29,246 nt of DNA from Candidatus Atribacteria bacterium (GCA_003513845.1 DOTB01000080.1:1-29246), one strand, 5' to 3'; counted from the first letter of the stretch, positions 15,948 through 24,072 are shown. Program-made: numbers and translations. The notes: a model not told the origin generated them from the sequence alone.

Positions 15948-16640
15948 ATGCCAGAGAAGATTATTGGGATTTTAGGTGGAATGGGGCCTGAAGCCACCAT
16001 TGATTTATTTTATAAAATAATAAAATTTACTCCTGCAAAAAAAGACCAGGATCATTTAAGAATAATTATTGATAATAATCCTAGGATACCAGATAGAACC
16101 GCTGCTATTTTAAGTAAAGGAGAAAGCCCTCTACCAGCTTTAAAAGAGACTGCCCAAAACTTAGAGAAGGCTGGTGCAGATTTTATAATTATTCCCTGCA
16201 ATACCGCTCATTATTTTCTTCCTTCTATTCAGGAAAGTGTCAAGATACCGATATTGAATATGATTGAAGAAACTGCCAAAGAGACCAGAAAAAAAATTCC
16301 TCAAATACAAAAAGTGGGGCTTTTGGCTTCAGTAGGTGTTTATGAGACAAAAATTTATCATCAGCACTTTAAAAAATTTAGTATCGAGATTATCTCTCCT
16401 GAAGAGAAGGATAAAGATGAAGTTATGAAGGTAATCTACGGAGTTAAGGCAGGAGATTTATCTGAAGGGGTCAAGAAAAATATTATAAAAATCGCTCAAA
16501 AATTAATTAATAAGGGAGCAGAGGCAATAATCGCTGGTTGTACCGAGATTCCTCTAATCCTAAAAGAGGAAGATGTCTCAGTTCCACTAATAGACCCAAC
16601 TCAAGTTTTAGCCAGAATAGCTATTCAGAAAGCGAGGTGA
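15948..16640 (+). CDS. Aspartate/glutamate racemase family protein
   Basis: A 230-residue cofactor-independent racemase of the Asp/Glu racemase superfamily. Both catalytic cysteines are present in their motifs: IPCNTAHYF with C84 and AGCTEIPL with C198. The start IGILGGMGPEATIDLF is characteristic of the aspartate racemase (RacD/YgeA) branch, as is the DNNPRIPDRT segment near 42-51. The expected reaction is interconversion of L- and D-aspartate (or glutamate). It is followed after 86 bp by a dicarboxylate/amino-acid symporter, probably in one transcript, so uptake and racemisation of an acidic amino acid may be linked. Confidence 0.92.
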   Translation: MPEKIIGILGGMGPEATIDLFYKIIKFTPAKKDQDHLRIIIDNNPRIPDRTAAILSKGESPLPALKETAQNLEKAGADFIIIPCNTAHYFLPSIQESVKIPILNMIEETAKETRKKIPQIQKVGLLASVGVYETKIYHQHFKKFSIEIISPEEKDKDEVMKVIYGVKAGDLSEGVKKNIIKIAQKLINKGAEAIIAGCTEIPLILKEEDVSVPLIDPTQVLARIAIQKAR

Positions 16641-16726
16641 TGATATAGAGGCAGAATAAGCAAAATTAGTAAGATTTGCCTGATTATTTTTAAATTTTTA
16701 TTATTATAAAATGGAGGTAAATTAGA

Positions 16727-17920
16727 ATGAAACTTTTCCAAAAAGTTCTTATTGGTTTTGTTTTAGGAGCAATTTTAGGAGCAATATGGGGACCTGGAAT
16801 AGTATGGATAAAACCAATCGGAACCATTTTTATTTCTTTGTTAAAAATGCTCATTATTCCATTAATCTTTTCTACTTTAGTAGTTGGGGTTGCCAGCATT
16901 GCTGAACCTAAGAAGTTAGGGAGAGTAGCGGGCAAGACTATTGCATATTATTTAGTAACTACTGCTTTTGCTATAATTATTGGTTTACTATTAGGCAATA
17001 TATTCCAGCCTGGTGCAGGTATGAATTTAGTTTTAGAGGGAGCTGCTAAAGAAGCAGCAGGAGCCCCTTCTTTGGTCGACACCCTTGTAAACCTAATTCC
17101 CAAGAATCCAATTGGAGCAATGGCTGAAGGCAAAGTACTCCAGGTAATCGTCTTTGCTCTCTTCTTTGGTTATGCTATGACTAAGGCAGGAGAAAAAGGG
17201 AAGGCAGTTTTGAAATTTTTTGATGGATTTGCTGAGACTATGTACAAATTAACTGGAACAGTAATGGGGTTTGCCCCCTATGGAGTATTTGCTCTTATTG
17301 CCACTACCGTAGGTACTCATGGCTTGTCTGTTTTAATACCTTTTGCCAAGTTAATCTTTGCTGTTTATCTGGGAGTAATAATCCATGCAGTAGTAGTATA
17401 TTCAGGGATGACCTCTATCATTGCTAAGATAAGTCCAGCAAAATTTTTCAAAGGATTTAGTGAGGCATCATTACTGGCTTTTAGTACTTGTAGTAGCTCA
17501 GCAACCCTTCCGGTTTCTATGCGAGTAGCTCAGGAAAATTTGGGGGTCTCACCCACTATTTCCAGTTTTGTCCAGCCTTTGGGAGCAACCGTTAATATGG
17601 ACGGAACCGCCCTTTATCAGGGTGTTTGTGCTTTATTTGTAGCTCAGGCTTATGGAATCCATTTAGGTTTTGGTGGACAGCTTACCGTATTATTAACTGC
17701 CCTTTTAGCTTCTATTGGAACCGCCGGGGTACCGGGGGCAGGTTTGGTTATGTTAACTATGGTGCTTACTTCTGTAGGATTACCCCTGGAAGGAGTAGCA
17801 CTAATTGCCGGAGTTGACCGAATATTGGATATGGCTCGGACGGCTTGCAACGTGACTGGAGATGCTGCTTGTGCAGTAGTAGTAGCTAAGACAGAGGGAG
17901 AATTGAAAGAAGTTAAGTAG
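16727..17920 (+). CDS. Dicarboxylate/amino acid:cation symporter (DAACS, GltP/GltPh type)
   Basis: A 397-residue membrane protein of the glutamate transporter fold. The serine-rich hairpin-1 tip (CSSSATLPVS, about 252-261), the cation- and substrate-binding NMDGT (290-294), a glycine-rich hairpin-2 (IGTAGVPGAG) and the final transmembrane motif DRILDMARTACNVTGDAA are all present. D and N residues in that last helix bind the amino group and Na+ in GltPh. Substrates are likely aspartate, glutamate or C4-dicarboxylates with Na+ or H+. A GGAGG lies 9 nt before the ATG. The preceding racemase favours an acidic amino acid substrate. Confidence 0.93.
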   Translation: MKLFQKVLIGFVLGAILGAIWGPGIVWIKPIGTIFISLLKMLIIPLIFSTLVVGVASIAEPKKLGRVAGKTIAYYLVTTAFAIIIGLLLGNIFQPGAGMNLVLEGAAKEAAGAPSLVDTLVNLIPKNPIGAMAEGKVLQVIVFALFFGYAMTKAGEKGKAVLKFFDGFAETMYKLTGTVMGFAPYGVFALIATTVGTHGLSVLIPFAKLIFAVYLGVIIHAVVVYSGMTSIIAKISPAKFFKGFSEASLLAFSTCSSSATLPVSMRVAQENLGVSPTISSFVQPLGATVNMDGTALYQGVCALFVAQAYGIHLGFGGQLTVLLTALLASIGTAGVPGAGLVMLTMVLTSVGLPLEGVALIAGVDRILDMARTACNVTGDAACAVVVAKTEGELKEVK

Positions 17921-17968
17921 AACAATGGGGAGCAATATTTTATCGTCTTATTCGTGTATTAAAGATGG

Positions 17969-18006
17969 TAAGGGCAGATTTTGCATCTGCCCTTAATAAT
18001 TTTCTT
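17969..18006 (+). terminator. Rho-independent terminator after the symporter gene
   Basis: Eleven-base arms TAAGGGCAGAT (17969-17979) and ATCTGCCCTTA (17985-17995) around a 5-nt loop, followed by a T-rich tail (AATAATTTTCTT), 48 bp after the stop. Confidence 0.8.
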
Positions 18007-18068
18007 ATCTTTCTTGACCTGTCGGATTTATCCCACCCCTGTTATCTATCTGGATATTTTTTCTAGCG

Positions 18069-18090
18069 GGCTCGATGAATCGAGCCTCTA
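18069..18090 (-). repeat. REP-like hairpin
   Basis: GGCTCGAT and ATCGAGCC surround a 2-nt centre, and on the minus strand TAGAG precedes the stem. This is the same skeleton as the hairpins at 4345-4424 with a different but fully paired stem. It lies in the 329-bp spacer before proS. Confidence 0.6.
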
Positions 18091-18145
18091 CTTCTGACTG
18101 CAGGATTTCATTTCTTACACGTAATACTCAATGCAAAGAAAATTT

Positions 18146-18174
18146 TAGACAAGCATCTTAAAATATGATAAAAT
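18146..18174 (+). promoter_or_regulatory. Candidate promoter of proS
   Basis: TAGACA (18146-18151), a 17-nt spacer and TAAAAT (18169-18174), about 75 bp before the GTG start. No T-box structure is recognisable in this leader. Confidence 0.4.
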
Positions 18175-18249
18175 TTTTAATAAATTAAATATAATACAAA
18201 TATATAATAAGGCTATAACAAGAGAAGGAATAAATGAGGAGGAGCATCG

Positions 18250-19698
18250 GTGGAAAGAGATATAGAATTTGTTAAAGAAATTGCCTCAAAAGAGAAGGAC
18301 TTTTCACAATGGTATGTGGATGTAGTAAGAAAAGCTGAATTAGCTGATTATACTTCCATAAAAGGTTGTATGGTAATCAGGCCTTATGGATATGGTTTAT
18401 GGGAAAATATGCAATCAGGTTTAGACAGAAGAATTAAAGAAACCGGGCATAAGAATGCTTATTTTCCTTTATTTATCCCCGAGAGTTTATTAAAGAAAGA
18501 AGCAGAGCATGTAGAAGGATTTGCCCCTGAAGTGGCCTGGGTTACTTATGGTGGAAGCCAGAAATTAGAAGAAAGGATGGCTGTCCGTCCCACCTCGGAA
18601 GCCATTATCTGCAGCCTCTATTCTAAATGGGTAAAATCCTGGCGAGACCTTCCTATCCTTTTAAATCAATGGGTAAATATTGTGCGCTGGGAGAAAGTGA
18701 CCCGCTTGTTTTTAAGGACTACCGAATTTCTCTGGCAGGAAGGCCACACCGCCCATAAGACCAAGCAGGAGGCAGAAGAAGAGACCTTAAAGATATTACA
18801 TCAGGTCTATCGAGATTATATAGAAAATGACCTGGCTATTCCGGTAATTGTAGGGAAAAAGACTGAAAAGGAAAAATTTGCTGGTGCTTTACATACTTAT
18901 ACCTTAGAGGCTCTGATGACTGATGGTAAAGTTTTACAAGCGGGGACATCTCATAATCTGGGACAAAATTTTGCCAAGGCCTTTAATATCAAATATTTAG
19001 ATGAAGACCAACAAGAAAAATATGTCTGGCAGACTTCCTGGGGGACTACCACCCGATTAATCGGAGCTATAGTTATGGTACATGGTGATGAACGCGGTTT
19101 AAAATTACCTCCCAAAGTCGCCCCTATTCAAGTAATTATAGTGCCTATTATGTTCGATAAGACTAAGAAAGAAGTTTTAGAAAAAGCTGAGAGCATCAGA
19201 ACTATTTTAAAAAGAGATTTTCGAGTAGAAATCGATGCTCGAGATGAATATACTCCTGGTTGGAAATTTAACGAATGGGAGATGAAAGGTGTCCCCCTAA
19301 GATTAGAAATTGGACCTAAAGATTTAGCCAGTGGGCAAGTAGTGCTGGCGAGAAGAGATAGCAGGGAAAAGATGGCAGTAAAAGAAGAAAAATTAGTGGA
19401 AACCGTAAAGGAGTTATTGGATAAAATTCAGGTAAATCTTCTGGAGAAAGCTAAGAAATTTTTGCAGGAGAATATTCGGGAAGTTTCAGATTATAGTGAG
19501 TTTAAAGAAGTAATAGAAAAGAAAAAGGGTTTAATCAAGACACATTGGTGTGGGAATAAGGATTGTGAAGATAAAATAAAAGAGGAGACTAAAGCAAGTA
19601 TCAGATGCATTCCTTTTGAACAAGAAGAGATTTCGGGTAAATGTATTTATTGTGGTAATGAATCTTCTACTTTAGTATATTTTGCCCGAGCTTATTAA
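18250..19698 (+). CDS. proS: Prolyl-tRNA synthetase, archaeal/eukaryotic-like (type 3)
   Basis: A 482-residue class II synthetase charging tRNA-Pro. Motif 1 lies around 43-65 (RPYGYGLWENMQ...DRRI). The proline/adenylate pocket includes RPTSE (113-117), motif 2 RTTEFLWQEGHTAH (156-169) and motif 3 near HGDERGLKLPP (278-288). An anticodon-binding domain follows (about 290-390), then the C-terminal zinc module with C434, C439, C465 and C468, ending in ...YFARAY. There is no bacterial-type INS editing insertion. This ProRS form is standard in archaea and eukaryotes and occurs in some bacteria. Translation begins at GTG 18250, preceded by GAGGAGG; the ATG at 18234 is in another frame. Confidence 0.95.
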   Translation: MERDIEFVKEIASKEKDFSQWYVDVVRKAELADYTSIKGCMVIRPYGYGLWENMQSGLDRRIKETGHKNAYFPLFIPESLLKKEAEHVEGFAPEVAWVTYGGSQKLEERMAVRPTSEAIICSLYSKWVKSWRDLPILLNQWVNIVRWEKVTRLFLRTTEFLWQEGHTAHKTKQEAEEETLKILHQVYRDYIENDLAIPVIVGKKTEKEKFAGALHTYTLEALMTDGKVLQAGTSHNLGQNFAKAFNIKYLDEDQQEKYVWQTSWGTTTRLIGAIVMVHGDERGLKLPPKVAPIQVIIVPIMFDKTKKEVLEKAESIRTILKRDFRVEIDARDEYTPGWKFNEWEMKGVPLRLEIGPKDLASGQVVLARRDSREKMAVKEEKLVETVKELLDKIQVNLLEKAKKFLQENIREVSDYSEFKEVIEKKKGLIKTHWCGNKDCEDKIKEETKASIRCIPFEQEEISGKCIYCGNESSTLVYFARAY

Positions 19699-19730
19699 AA
19701 TATTACATTAAATTAAAGGAGGGTTCAAAA

Positions 19731-19991
19731 ATGGCTGAAGTATTTGTGGGAAAAGTAACTGATTACTTTGCTAAAATAGGAGTTGCCGCTTTAGTTATAG
19801 AAAACGGGGAATTATATTTAGGCGATACCATTCATTTTATTGGACATACTACTGATTTTGAACAGCAAATAAATTCTATGCAGATTGAACATCAGGCAGT
19901 AGAGTCTGCTAAGACTGGCGATGCAGTAGGCATAAAAGTAAAAGATAGAGTTCGCCATGGGGACAAAGTATATAAAGTCACCGCTTCTTAG
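19731..19991 (+). CDS. Free-standing EF-Tu domain II-like protein
   Basis: An 86-residue protein consisting of a single translation-factor beta-barrel, as in domain II of EF-Tu/IF2. It contains VGKVTDYFAKIGVAALVI, LGDTIHFIGHTTDFEQQINSMQ and the family-typical turn AKTGDAVGIKVKDRVRHGDKVY. No GTPase domain is present, so it is not an elongation factor itself. Such small proteins are usually named translation elongation factor-like; their role is unknown. It follows proS by 32 bp with its own strong ribosome site (AAAGGAGGG) and is probably co-transcribed with it, consistent with a link to translation. Confidence 0.88.
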   Translation: MAEVFVGKVTDYFAKIGVAALVIENGELYLGDTIHFIGHTTDFEQQINSMQIEHQAVESAKTGDAVGIKVKDRVRHGDKVYKVTAS

Positions 19992-20104
19992 AACCATTTA
20001 CTATTATTTACCTAAAGAAGCGCGTACGTACAACTTCTTATTATAGTTTATTTAATTATTATTGCTTCTAATACCATCTCTATAACTATTTTTTCGATAT
20101 GTGT

Positions 20105-20141
20105 AAAAAGAAATAATTAAATAGAATAATTATTTCTTTTT
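20105..20141. terminator. AT-only bidirectional terminator
   Basis: Fifteen-base perfect arms (AAAAAGAAATAATTA and its complement) around a 7-nt loop lie between the convergent EF-Tu-like and slipin genes. Both strands end in a T-rich run. The hairpin includes the slipin stop codon and its three C-terminal lysine codons. The stem is weak in G+C, so efficiency is uncertain. Confidence 0.6.
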
Positions 20142-20912
20142 ATCTTCCTGGGATATATATTTTTCCAAAAAAGGTTTGATTAGGTCGATAGGCAAGGGAA
20201 ATATAGTAGTAGAGTTTTTCTCAGTAGCTACTTCGGTCAAGGTCTGTAAATATCTTAATTGTAAAGCTGTGGGATGTTTGGCAATTCTTTCTGCAGCTTT
20301 AACCAATTTTTCTGAGGCCTCATATTCTCCTTCAGCATGAATTATCTTTGCTCTTCTTTCTCTTTCTGCCTCTGCCTGTTTAGCCATTGCCCTTTTCATA
20401 CCTTCTGGTAATTCAATATCCTTTGTTTCTACTGCGGTTACCTTAATTCCCCAGGGACCAGTATGCTCATCAACAATCTTTTGCAAGGTTTGATTTATTT
20501 TTTCTCTTTGTGATAATAATTCGTCTAATTCCATCTGTCCCAGGACACTACGCAAAGTAGTCTGGGCAATTTGGGAGGTAGCATTGATAAAATTTTGTAC
20601 TTCTACTACCGCATTTTCTGGATTCACTACTCTAAAGTAGATGACCGCATTCACTTTAATCGGGACCGTATCTTTGCTAATTACTTCTTGGGCCGGGACA
20701 TCCATAGTTATAATCCGAAGACTTACCCTCACCATTCTATCTACAATAGGTATAAGTAGAATCAACCCTGGCCCCTTAGCACCAACCAATCTTCCCAATC
20801 TGAATACAACTCCCCTTTCGTATTCTCGGAGTATTTTTATAGCCTGAGATAATATTATAAGAATTATTATTAAAATCCCCAAATAAATTTGTAGATTATA
20901 AATTATATTCAT
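20130..20912 (-). CDS. Slipin (stomatin-like SPFH/Band 7 protein)
   Basis: A 260-residue membrane-anchored scaffold protein. One N-terminal hydrophobic segment (about residues 7-25) is followed by [12 protein letters not shown], the standard entry to the SPFH domain, then [13 protein letters not shown], the [25 protein letters not shown] strand block and the [12 protein letters not shown] helix. The alanine- and glutamate-rich coiled-coil segment (about 178-215) supports oligomerisation. Its start overlaps the end of the NfeD gene by 4 bp (ATGA). NfeD-slipin pairs are very common in bacteria and archaea; the membrane-bound NfeD protease of Pyrococcus cleaves the slipin partner, so the two probably act together in membrane microdomain or protein quality control. 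Confidence 0.93.
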   Translation of the reverse strand: MNIIYNLQIYLGILIIILIILSQAIKILREYERGVVFRLGRLVGAKGPGLILLIPIVDRMVRVSLRIITMDVPAQEVISKDTVPIKVNAVIYFRVVNPENAVVEVQNFINATSQIAQTTLRSVLGQMELDELLSQREKINQTLQKIVDEHTGPWGIKVTAVETKDIELPEGMKRAMAKQAEAERERRAKIIHAEGEYEASEKLVKAAERIAKHPTALQLRYLQTLTEVATEKNSTTIFPLPIDLIKPFLEKYISQEDKKK

Positions 20913-22231
20913 TTAATCGACTCCTTTCGTTTATATTTTTTTACTATTAGACTAAGGTCTTTTATTTCTAATACTTCTACCTCTTCTCCTTCTTTAACAG
21001 CTTCACCCTTGGTAGAAGCCTGCCATCTTTCTCCATGGATAAAGATAGTACCTTCTGGGTCAAGATCAGTTTTAGCAATACCTACTTTTCCAACAAGACC
21101 CTCTCTGCCAGTAACTGGCTTTTTCCATTGAATCTTAATCCCTTTACTTAAAGCGAATACAAAAAAAGCTGCGGTAGCTATAGACATAGAGATAATCAAT
21201 CCTAAAGAGATTCTTAAGAAAGGAGCTGTGGCTTTAGATAACATAAAAGAACCTAAAATAAGAGAAGTTACTCCACCGGCGGTAAGAAGCCCAAAAGTAG
21301 GGGTATATATTTCTATAACGAAAAGCACAATTCCAAAGATAATCAGGAGAAGACCTCCATAATTTATTGGTATGCTCTGGAAGGCAACAAAGGCTAAGAT
21401 AAGAGATATTCCTCCTACAATTCCCGGGAAGAAAGAACCAGGATGACTGAATTCACCCAAAATACCGTAAAGTCCTAAGAACAATAAAATATAAGCTACA
21501 TTGGGATTGGTTAAGGAATGGAGAAATAAATCTTTAAAAGTCATCTTTATAGGGATTATTTCTGCGTCTTTGGTCCTAAGCACCTTTGTTTCACTTGCAG
21601 TATCCACCTTTACTCCATCAATAATTTCTATTAATTCATCTAAATCATTGGCGATAAATTCTATTACTCCGATCTCTATAGCTTCCTGTTCTGTAATAGA
21701 TACACTTTCTCTTACAGCCTTTTCCGCCCACTGGGCATTTCTTCCCCTCTTTTCAGCAATAGTCTTAATATAGGCTGCGGCATCATTTTCCATTTTAGCC
21801 TTCATTTCTTCATCAATCTCCCCTTCACCTAAAGCTACAGGGTGAGCAGCACCAATATTAGTTCCTGGAGCCATAGCAGCAATATTACTGGCTAAGGTGA
21901 TAAATACTCCTGCTGAAGCTGCTCTACCACCGGATGGAGAGACATAAACTATAATGGGGATTGTGGAATTTAATATCTTTTTTATAATATCCCTCATTGA
22001 GGTATCCAATCCCCCTGGTGTATCTAATTGCAGAATTAAACATTCTGCTCCTTCTGCCTCTGCACTTTCAATCCCACCGACTACATATTGAGAGGTAATA
22101 GGGTTTATCATACCGTTTAGTTGGAGAAGATAAATAGATGGCTTGGAATTAGCATAATTTCCTTTAAGAGAGCAAGAGAAAATAAGTATTAAAATAAGGC
22201 AGAAAATGAATATTTTTATTTTCATCTTCAT
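20909..22231 (-). CDS. nfeD: NfeD-type membrane serine protease (ClpP-like, full length)
   Basis: A 440-residue long-form NfeD protein. An N-terminal signal/anchor (1-27) precedes a ClpP-fold protease domain (about 32-235). The catalytic serine is probably S106 in GGRAASAG and the lysine partner K146 in [11 protein letters not shown], by analogy with the Ser-Lys dyad of Pyrococcus PH1510. About four or five membrane helices follow (240-370), and a C-terminal OB-fold NfeD domain (about 380-435, [26 protein letters not shown]). It is translationally coupled to the slipin gene. A cysteine after the hydrophobic core (IFSC) is only a poor lipobox. The promoter is probably the extended -10 at 22294-22302. 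Confidence 0.93.
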   Translation of the reverse strand: MKMKIKIFIFCLILILIFSCSLKGNYANSKPSIYLLQLNGMINPITSQYVVGGIESAEAEGAECLILQLDTPGGLDTSMRDIIKKILNSTIPIIVYVSPSGGRAASAGVFITLASNIAAMAPGTNIGAAHPVALGEGEIDEEMKAKMENDAAAYIKTIAEKRGRNAQWAEKAVRESVSITEQEAIEIGVIEFIANDLDELIEIIDGVKVDTASETKVLRTKDAEIIPIKMTFKDLFLHSLTNPNVAYILLFLGLYGILGEFSHPGSFFPGIVGGISLILAFVAFQSIPINYGGLLLIIFGIVLFVIEIYTPTFGLLTAGGVTSLILGSFMLSKATAPFLRISLGLIISMSIATAAFFVFALSKGIKIQWKKPVTGREGLVGKVGIAKTDLDPEGTIFIHGERWQASTKGEAVKEGEEVEVLEIKDLSLIVKKYKRKESIK

Positions 22232-22293
22232 ATCTCCTTTTCCCGGGAGGGAGAAGGTTAAAACTAAGAAGATAGATTATTATTTGCATAATT

Positions 22294-22302
22294 ATTATAG
22301 CA
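22294..22302 (-). promoter_or_regulatory. Extended -10 promoter of the nfeD-slipin operon
   Basis: On the minus strand TGCTATAAT, a TGn-extended consensus -10, about 63 bp before the ATG; no convincing -35 is seen. Confidence 0.5.
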
Positions 22303-22317
22303 CAATTTTTATAAAAT

Positions 22318-22356
22318 AGCAGGAATTTTTGAATAAATGTAGAATATAATAATCAT
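22318..22356 (+). repeat. Recurrent motif AGmAGGAwTTTTT-N-TAGaATA, copy 3
   Basis: AGCAGGAATTTTT followed after 9 nt by TAGAATA and ATAAT. It lies in the divergent spacer between nfeD and the Clp1-like gene. Confidence 0.5.
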
Positions 22357-22610
22357 ATAGTATCGAGTATCGAACATATAGTATATCTTGAAGAGGAAGA
22401 GCGTAGAGCGGGCAGGATATTAGTTATCCGGTTAGCCAGTTTACCGGTTAAAATACAAGTTGTACGTCTCAGGTTGCGAGTTACAAGTTTTTTATCTTGC
22501 ATTTTACAACAATAAACTGAAAACGGATTGTTTCTATCTGAAAATGAAAGGCTAGTTTTGTATTTTGTATTTAATACTAACGACTATTCACTATTTACTA
22601 ACGACTAATT
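22352..22610. repeat. Chain of heptad and octad repeat arrays
   Basis: Four separate arrays in one spacer. (1) 22352-22386: ATCATAT, AGTATCG twice, AACATAT, AGTATAT. (2) 22422-22453: 8-mers AGTTATCC, GGTTAGCC, AGTTTACC, GGTTAAAA. (3) 22456-22490: CAAGTTG, TACGTCT, CAGGTTG, CGAGTTA, CAAGTTT. (4) 22576-22610: ACTAACG, ACTATTC, ACTATTT, ACTAACG, ACTAATT, ending 23 bp before the ribosome site of the next gene. Units within an array keep an exact period while individual bases vary. No gene is present in this 412-bp spacer. Confidence 0.8.
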
Positions 22611-22643
22611 TGTTGAGCCCGTCGTGATAAATTGGAGTTAAAA

Positions 22644-23744
22644 ATGAATAAAGAAAAATTATCTGAAGAATATTTTATACCTGGTGAGTGGATTGAAATA
22701 GCCAATAAAATTTTAAAAAATAAGGGAGTGATATTAGTATTAGGAGCCACTGATACCGGGAAAAGCGTTTGTACCTTATTATTTGCCAATTATTGGGTTA
22801 AACATGGGAGGAGAGTAGGGATTGTTGATGTAGATATGGGACAATCTGATCTGGGTCCTCCTACTACTATGGGGATGGTAGTGATTAATAAGAGGATAAA
22901 ATGTTTAGAAGAAGTCTCACCAGATACTTTATATTTTGTGGGGTCTACCTCACCTATAAATTATTTTTTACCCACTATTTGTGGCACTAAAAAATTAATT
23001 AATGAGGGAAAAAAGAAGGGAGCTGAGATAATAATTGTAGACACAACTGGATTAATAAAAGGGTATCCTGGTCAAACTTTAAAAGAATATATGATTGATA
23101 TAATTTCTCCTTGCCATATTATTGCCCTGCAAAGAAAAGATGAATTAGAACACATTTTAAAAAAATTTATTCAAAATGAAGAGATAATTATCTATCGGTT
23201 GTCTCCCTGTGCTGAAGTAAGAAGAAAGACCTATATTCAACGTCGAGAAATAAGAGAAGAAAAATTTAGAAAATATTTTAAAAACTCTTCATCTTTATCC
23301 CTCAATTTGAATGATTTGATTCTGAGAGGAAGTTATTATTGTTCTGGAATTGCTTTAGAAGAAGAAGATGTACGATTCTTAGAGAAAGTGTTAATGATCG
23401 AGGTAATATATGCAGAAAAAATCTGGGAAGGAATATTTATAATCGTCAAAGGAAGAGCGCCTGAGGGAATTAATGATTTCTTTCAGATTAAAAAAAGATT
23501 TAATACTGAAAAAATAATTATTACCGAGGAAGATAAATATAAAAATTTGTTAGTTTCCCTTGATAATTATCAGGGATTTGTGGTAAGTTTAGGTATTATT
23601 CAGGAAGTTAATTTTAAAAAGAAATGTCTCACTATTCATACTCCTTTAAAAAATTCTAAGGAGATCTTTGGTCTAAAATTTGGAACTATTAAGATTAGTT
23701 TAGATGGTAAAGAACTGGGTAAAATTCATCCGGGAGAACTATAA
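22644..23744 (+). CDS. Clp1/Grc3-type P-loop polynucleotide 5'-hydroxyl kinase
   Basis: A 366-residue protein whose N-terminal half is a CLP1_P kinase domain. The P-loop GATDTGKS is at residues 34-41, the conserved acidic motif VDVDMGQSDLGPPTTMG at about 61-77, VGSTSPINYFLPT near 107-119, and DTTGLIKGYPGQTLKEYMID after 140. Family members phosphorylate 5'-OH ends of RNA or DNA; they are typical of archaea and eukaryotes (RNA repair and tRNA/rRNA processing) and occur in a minority of bacteria. The C-terminal half (about 225-366) is probably a substrate or partner module. I start at ATG 22644 (GGAG 6 nt upstream) rather than the in-frame TTG at 22632, which overlaps that site. The partner is unknown. 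Confidence 0.82.
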   Translation: MNKEKLSEEYFIPGEWIEIANKILKNKGVILVLGATDTGKSVCTLLFANYWVKHGRRVGIVDVDMGQSDLGPPTTMGMVVINKRIKCLEEVSPDTLYFVGSTSPINYFLPTICGTKKLINEGKKKGAEIIIVDTTGLIKGYPGQTLKEYMIDIISPCHIIALQRKDELEHILKKFIQNEEIIIYRLSPCAEVRRKTYIQRREIREEKFRKYFKNSSSLSLNLNDLILRGSYYCSGIALEEEDVRFLEKVLMIEVIYAEKIWEGIFIIVKGRAPEGINDFFQIKKRFNTEKIIITEEDKYKNLLVSLDNYQGFVVSLGIIQEVNFKKKCLTIHTPLKNSKEIFGLKFGTIKISLDGKELGKIHPGEL

Positions 23745-24055
23745 TTCGTATCTAGTATCCCCGTTTTCACGGCGACAAGTCTGGTGAATCGTATCTCGTT
23801 AAGATGGTTAGCCAGTTTACCAGTTAAAATACTAATCACAAATTGCAGGTTGCAAGTTTCGAGAAAATACTAAGTACGTAGGGAGCGTATTGCATACACC
23901 CTGATGATCTAACAATTAATTATTTAATAGACAGGTGAGATGCCTGTCCTACCAATTTGTGAATTGGTGGGTGAATTAATTTTAACTGGTTAACTGTCAA
24001 ACAGGGTAACCGTGTAACCAACTAAATACTAACGACTATTCACTAACGACTAATT
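23745..24055. repeat. Repeat-filled spacer: octads, heptads and REP-like hairpins
   Basis: The 328-bp spacer has no gene. It contains: octads GGTTAGCC, AGTTTACC, AGTTAAAA (23806-23829), 26 of 27 bases identical to 22430-22456; heptads TTGCAGG, TTGCAAG, TTTCGAG (23843-23863); a decayed hairpin starting GTAGGGAGCGTAT (23878-23901); a GACAGG/CCTGTC hairpin ending in CCTAC (23930-23952); octads TTTTAACT, GGTTAACT, GTCAAACA, GGGTAACC, GTGTAACC (23980-24019); and five heptads ACTAAAT, ACTAACG, ACTATTC, ACTAACG, ACTAATT (24021-24055) that end at the ribosome site of the next gene. Confidence 0.8.
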
Positions 24056-24072
24056 CAATTGGAGTAATCATA

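Noticed and set aside
17996..18249. T-box or other riboswitch before proS
   Set aside because: No T-box consensus or specifier-loop architecture could be recognised; only a REP-like hairpin and a plausible promoter are visible.
18234..18249. ATG start for proS within GATGAGGAGG
   Set aside because: It is in a different frame from proS and forms part of the ribosome binding site of the GTG start.
20011..20050. Separate terminator with AAGAAG/CTTCTT arms after the EF-Tu-like gene
   Set aside because: The stem is only six pairs around a 13-nt loop and there is no T-run; the AT hairpin at 20105-20141 is the better candidate.
22352..24055. CRISPR array
   Set aside because: Units are 7-8 nt with no spacers and no direct repeats of 24-40 nt; no cas gene is present.
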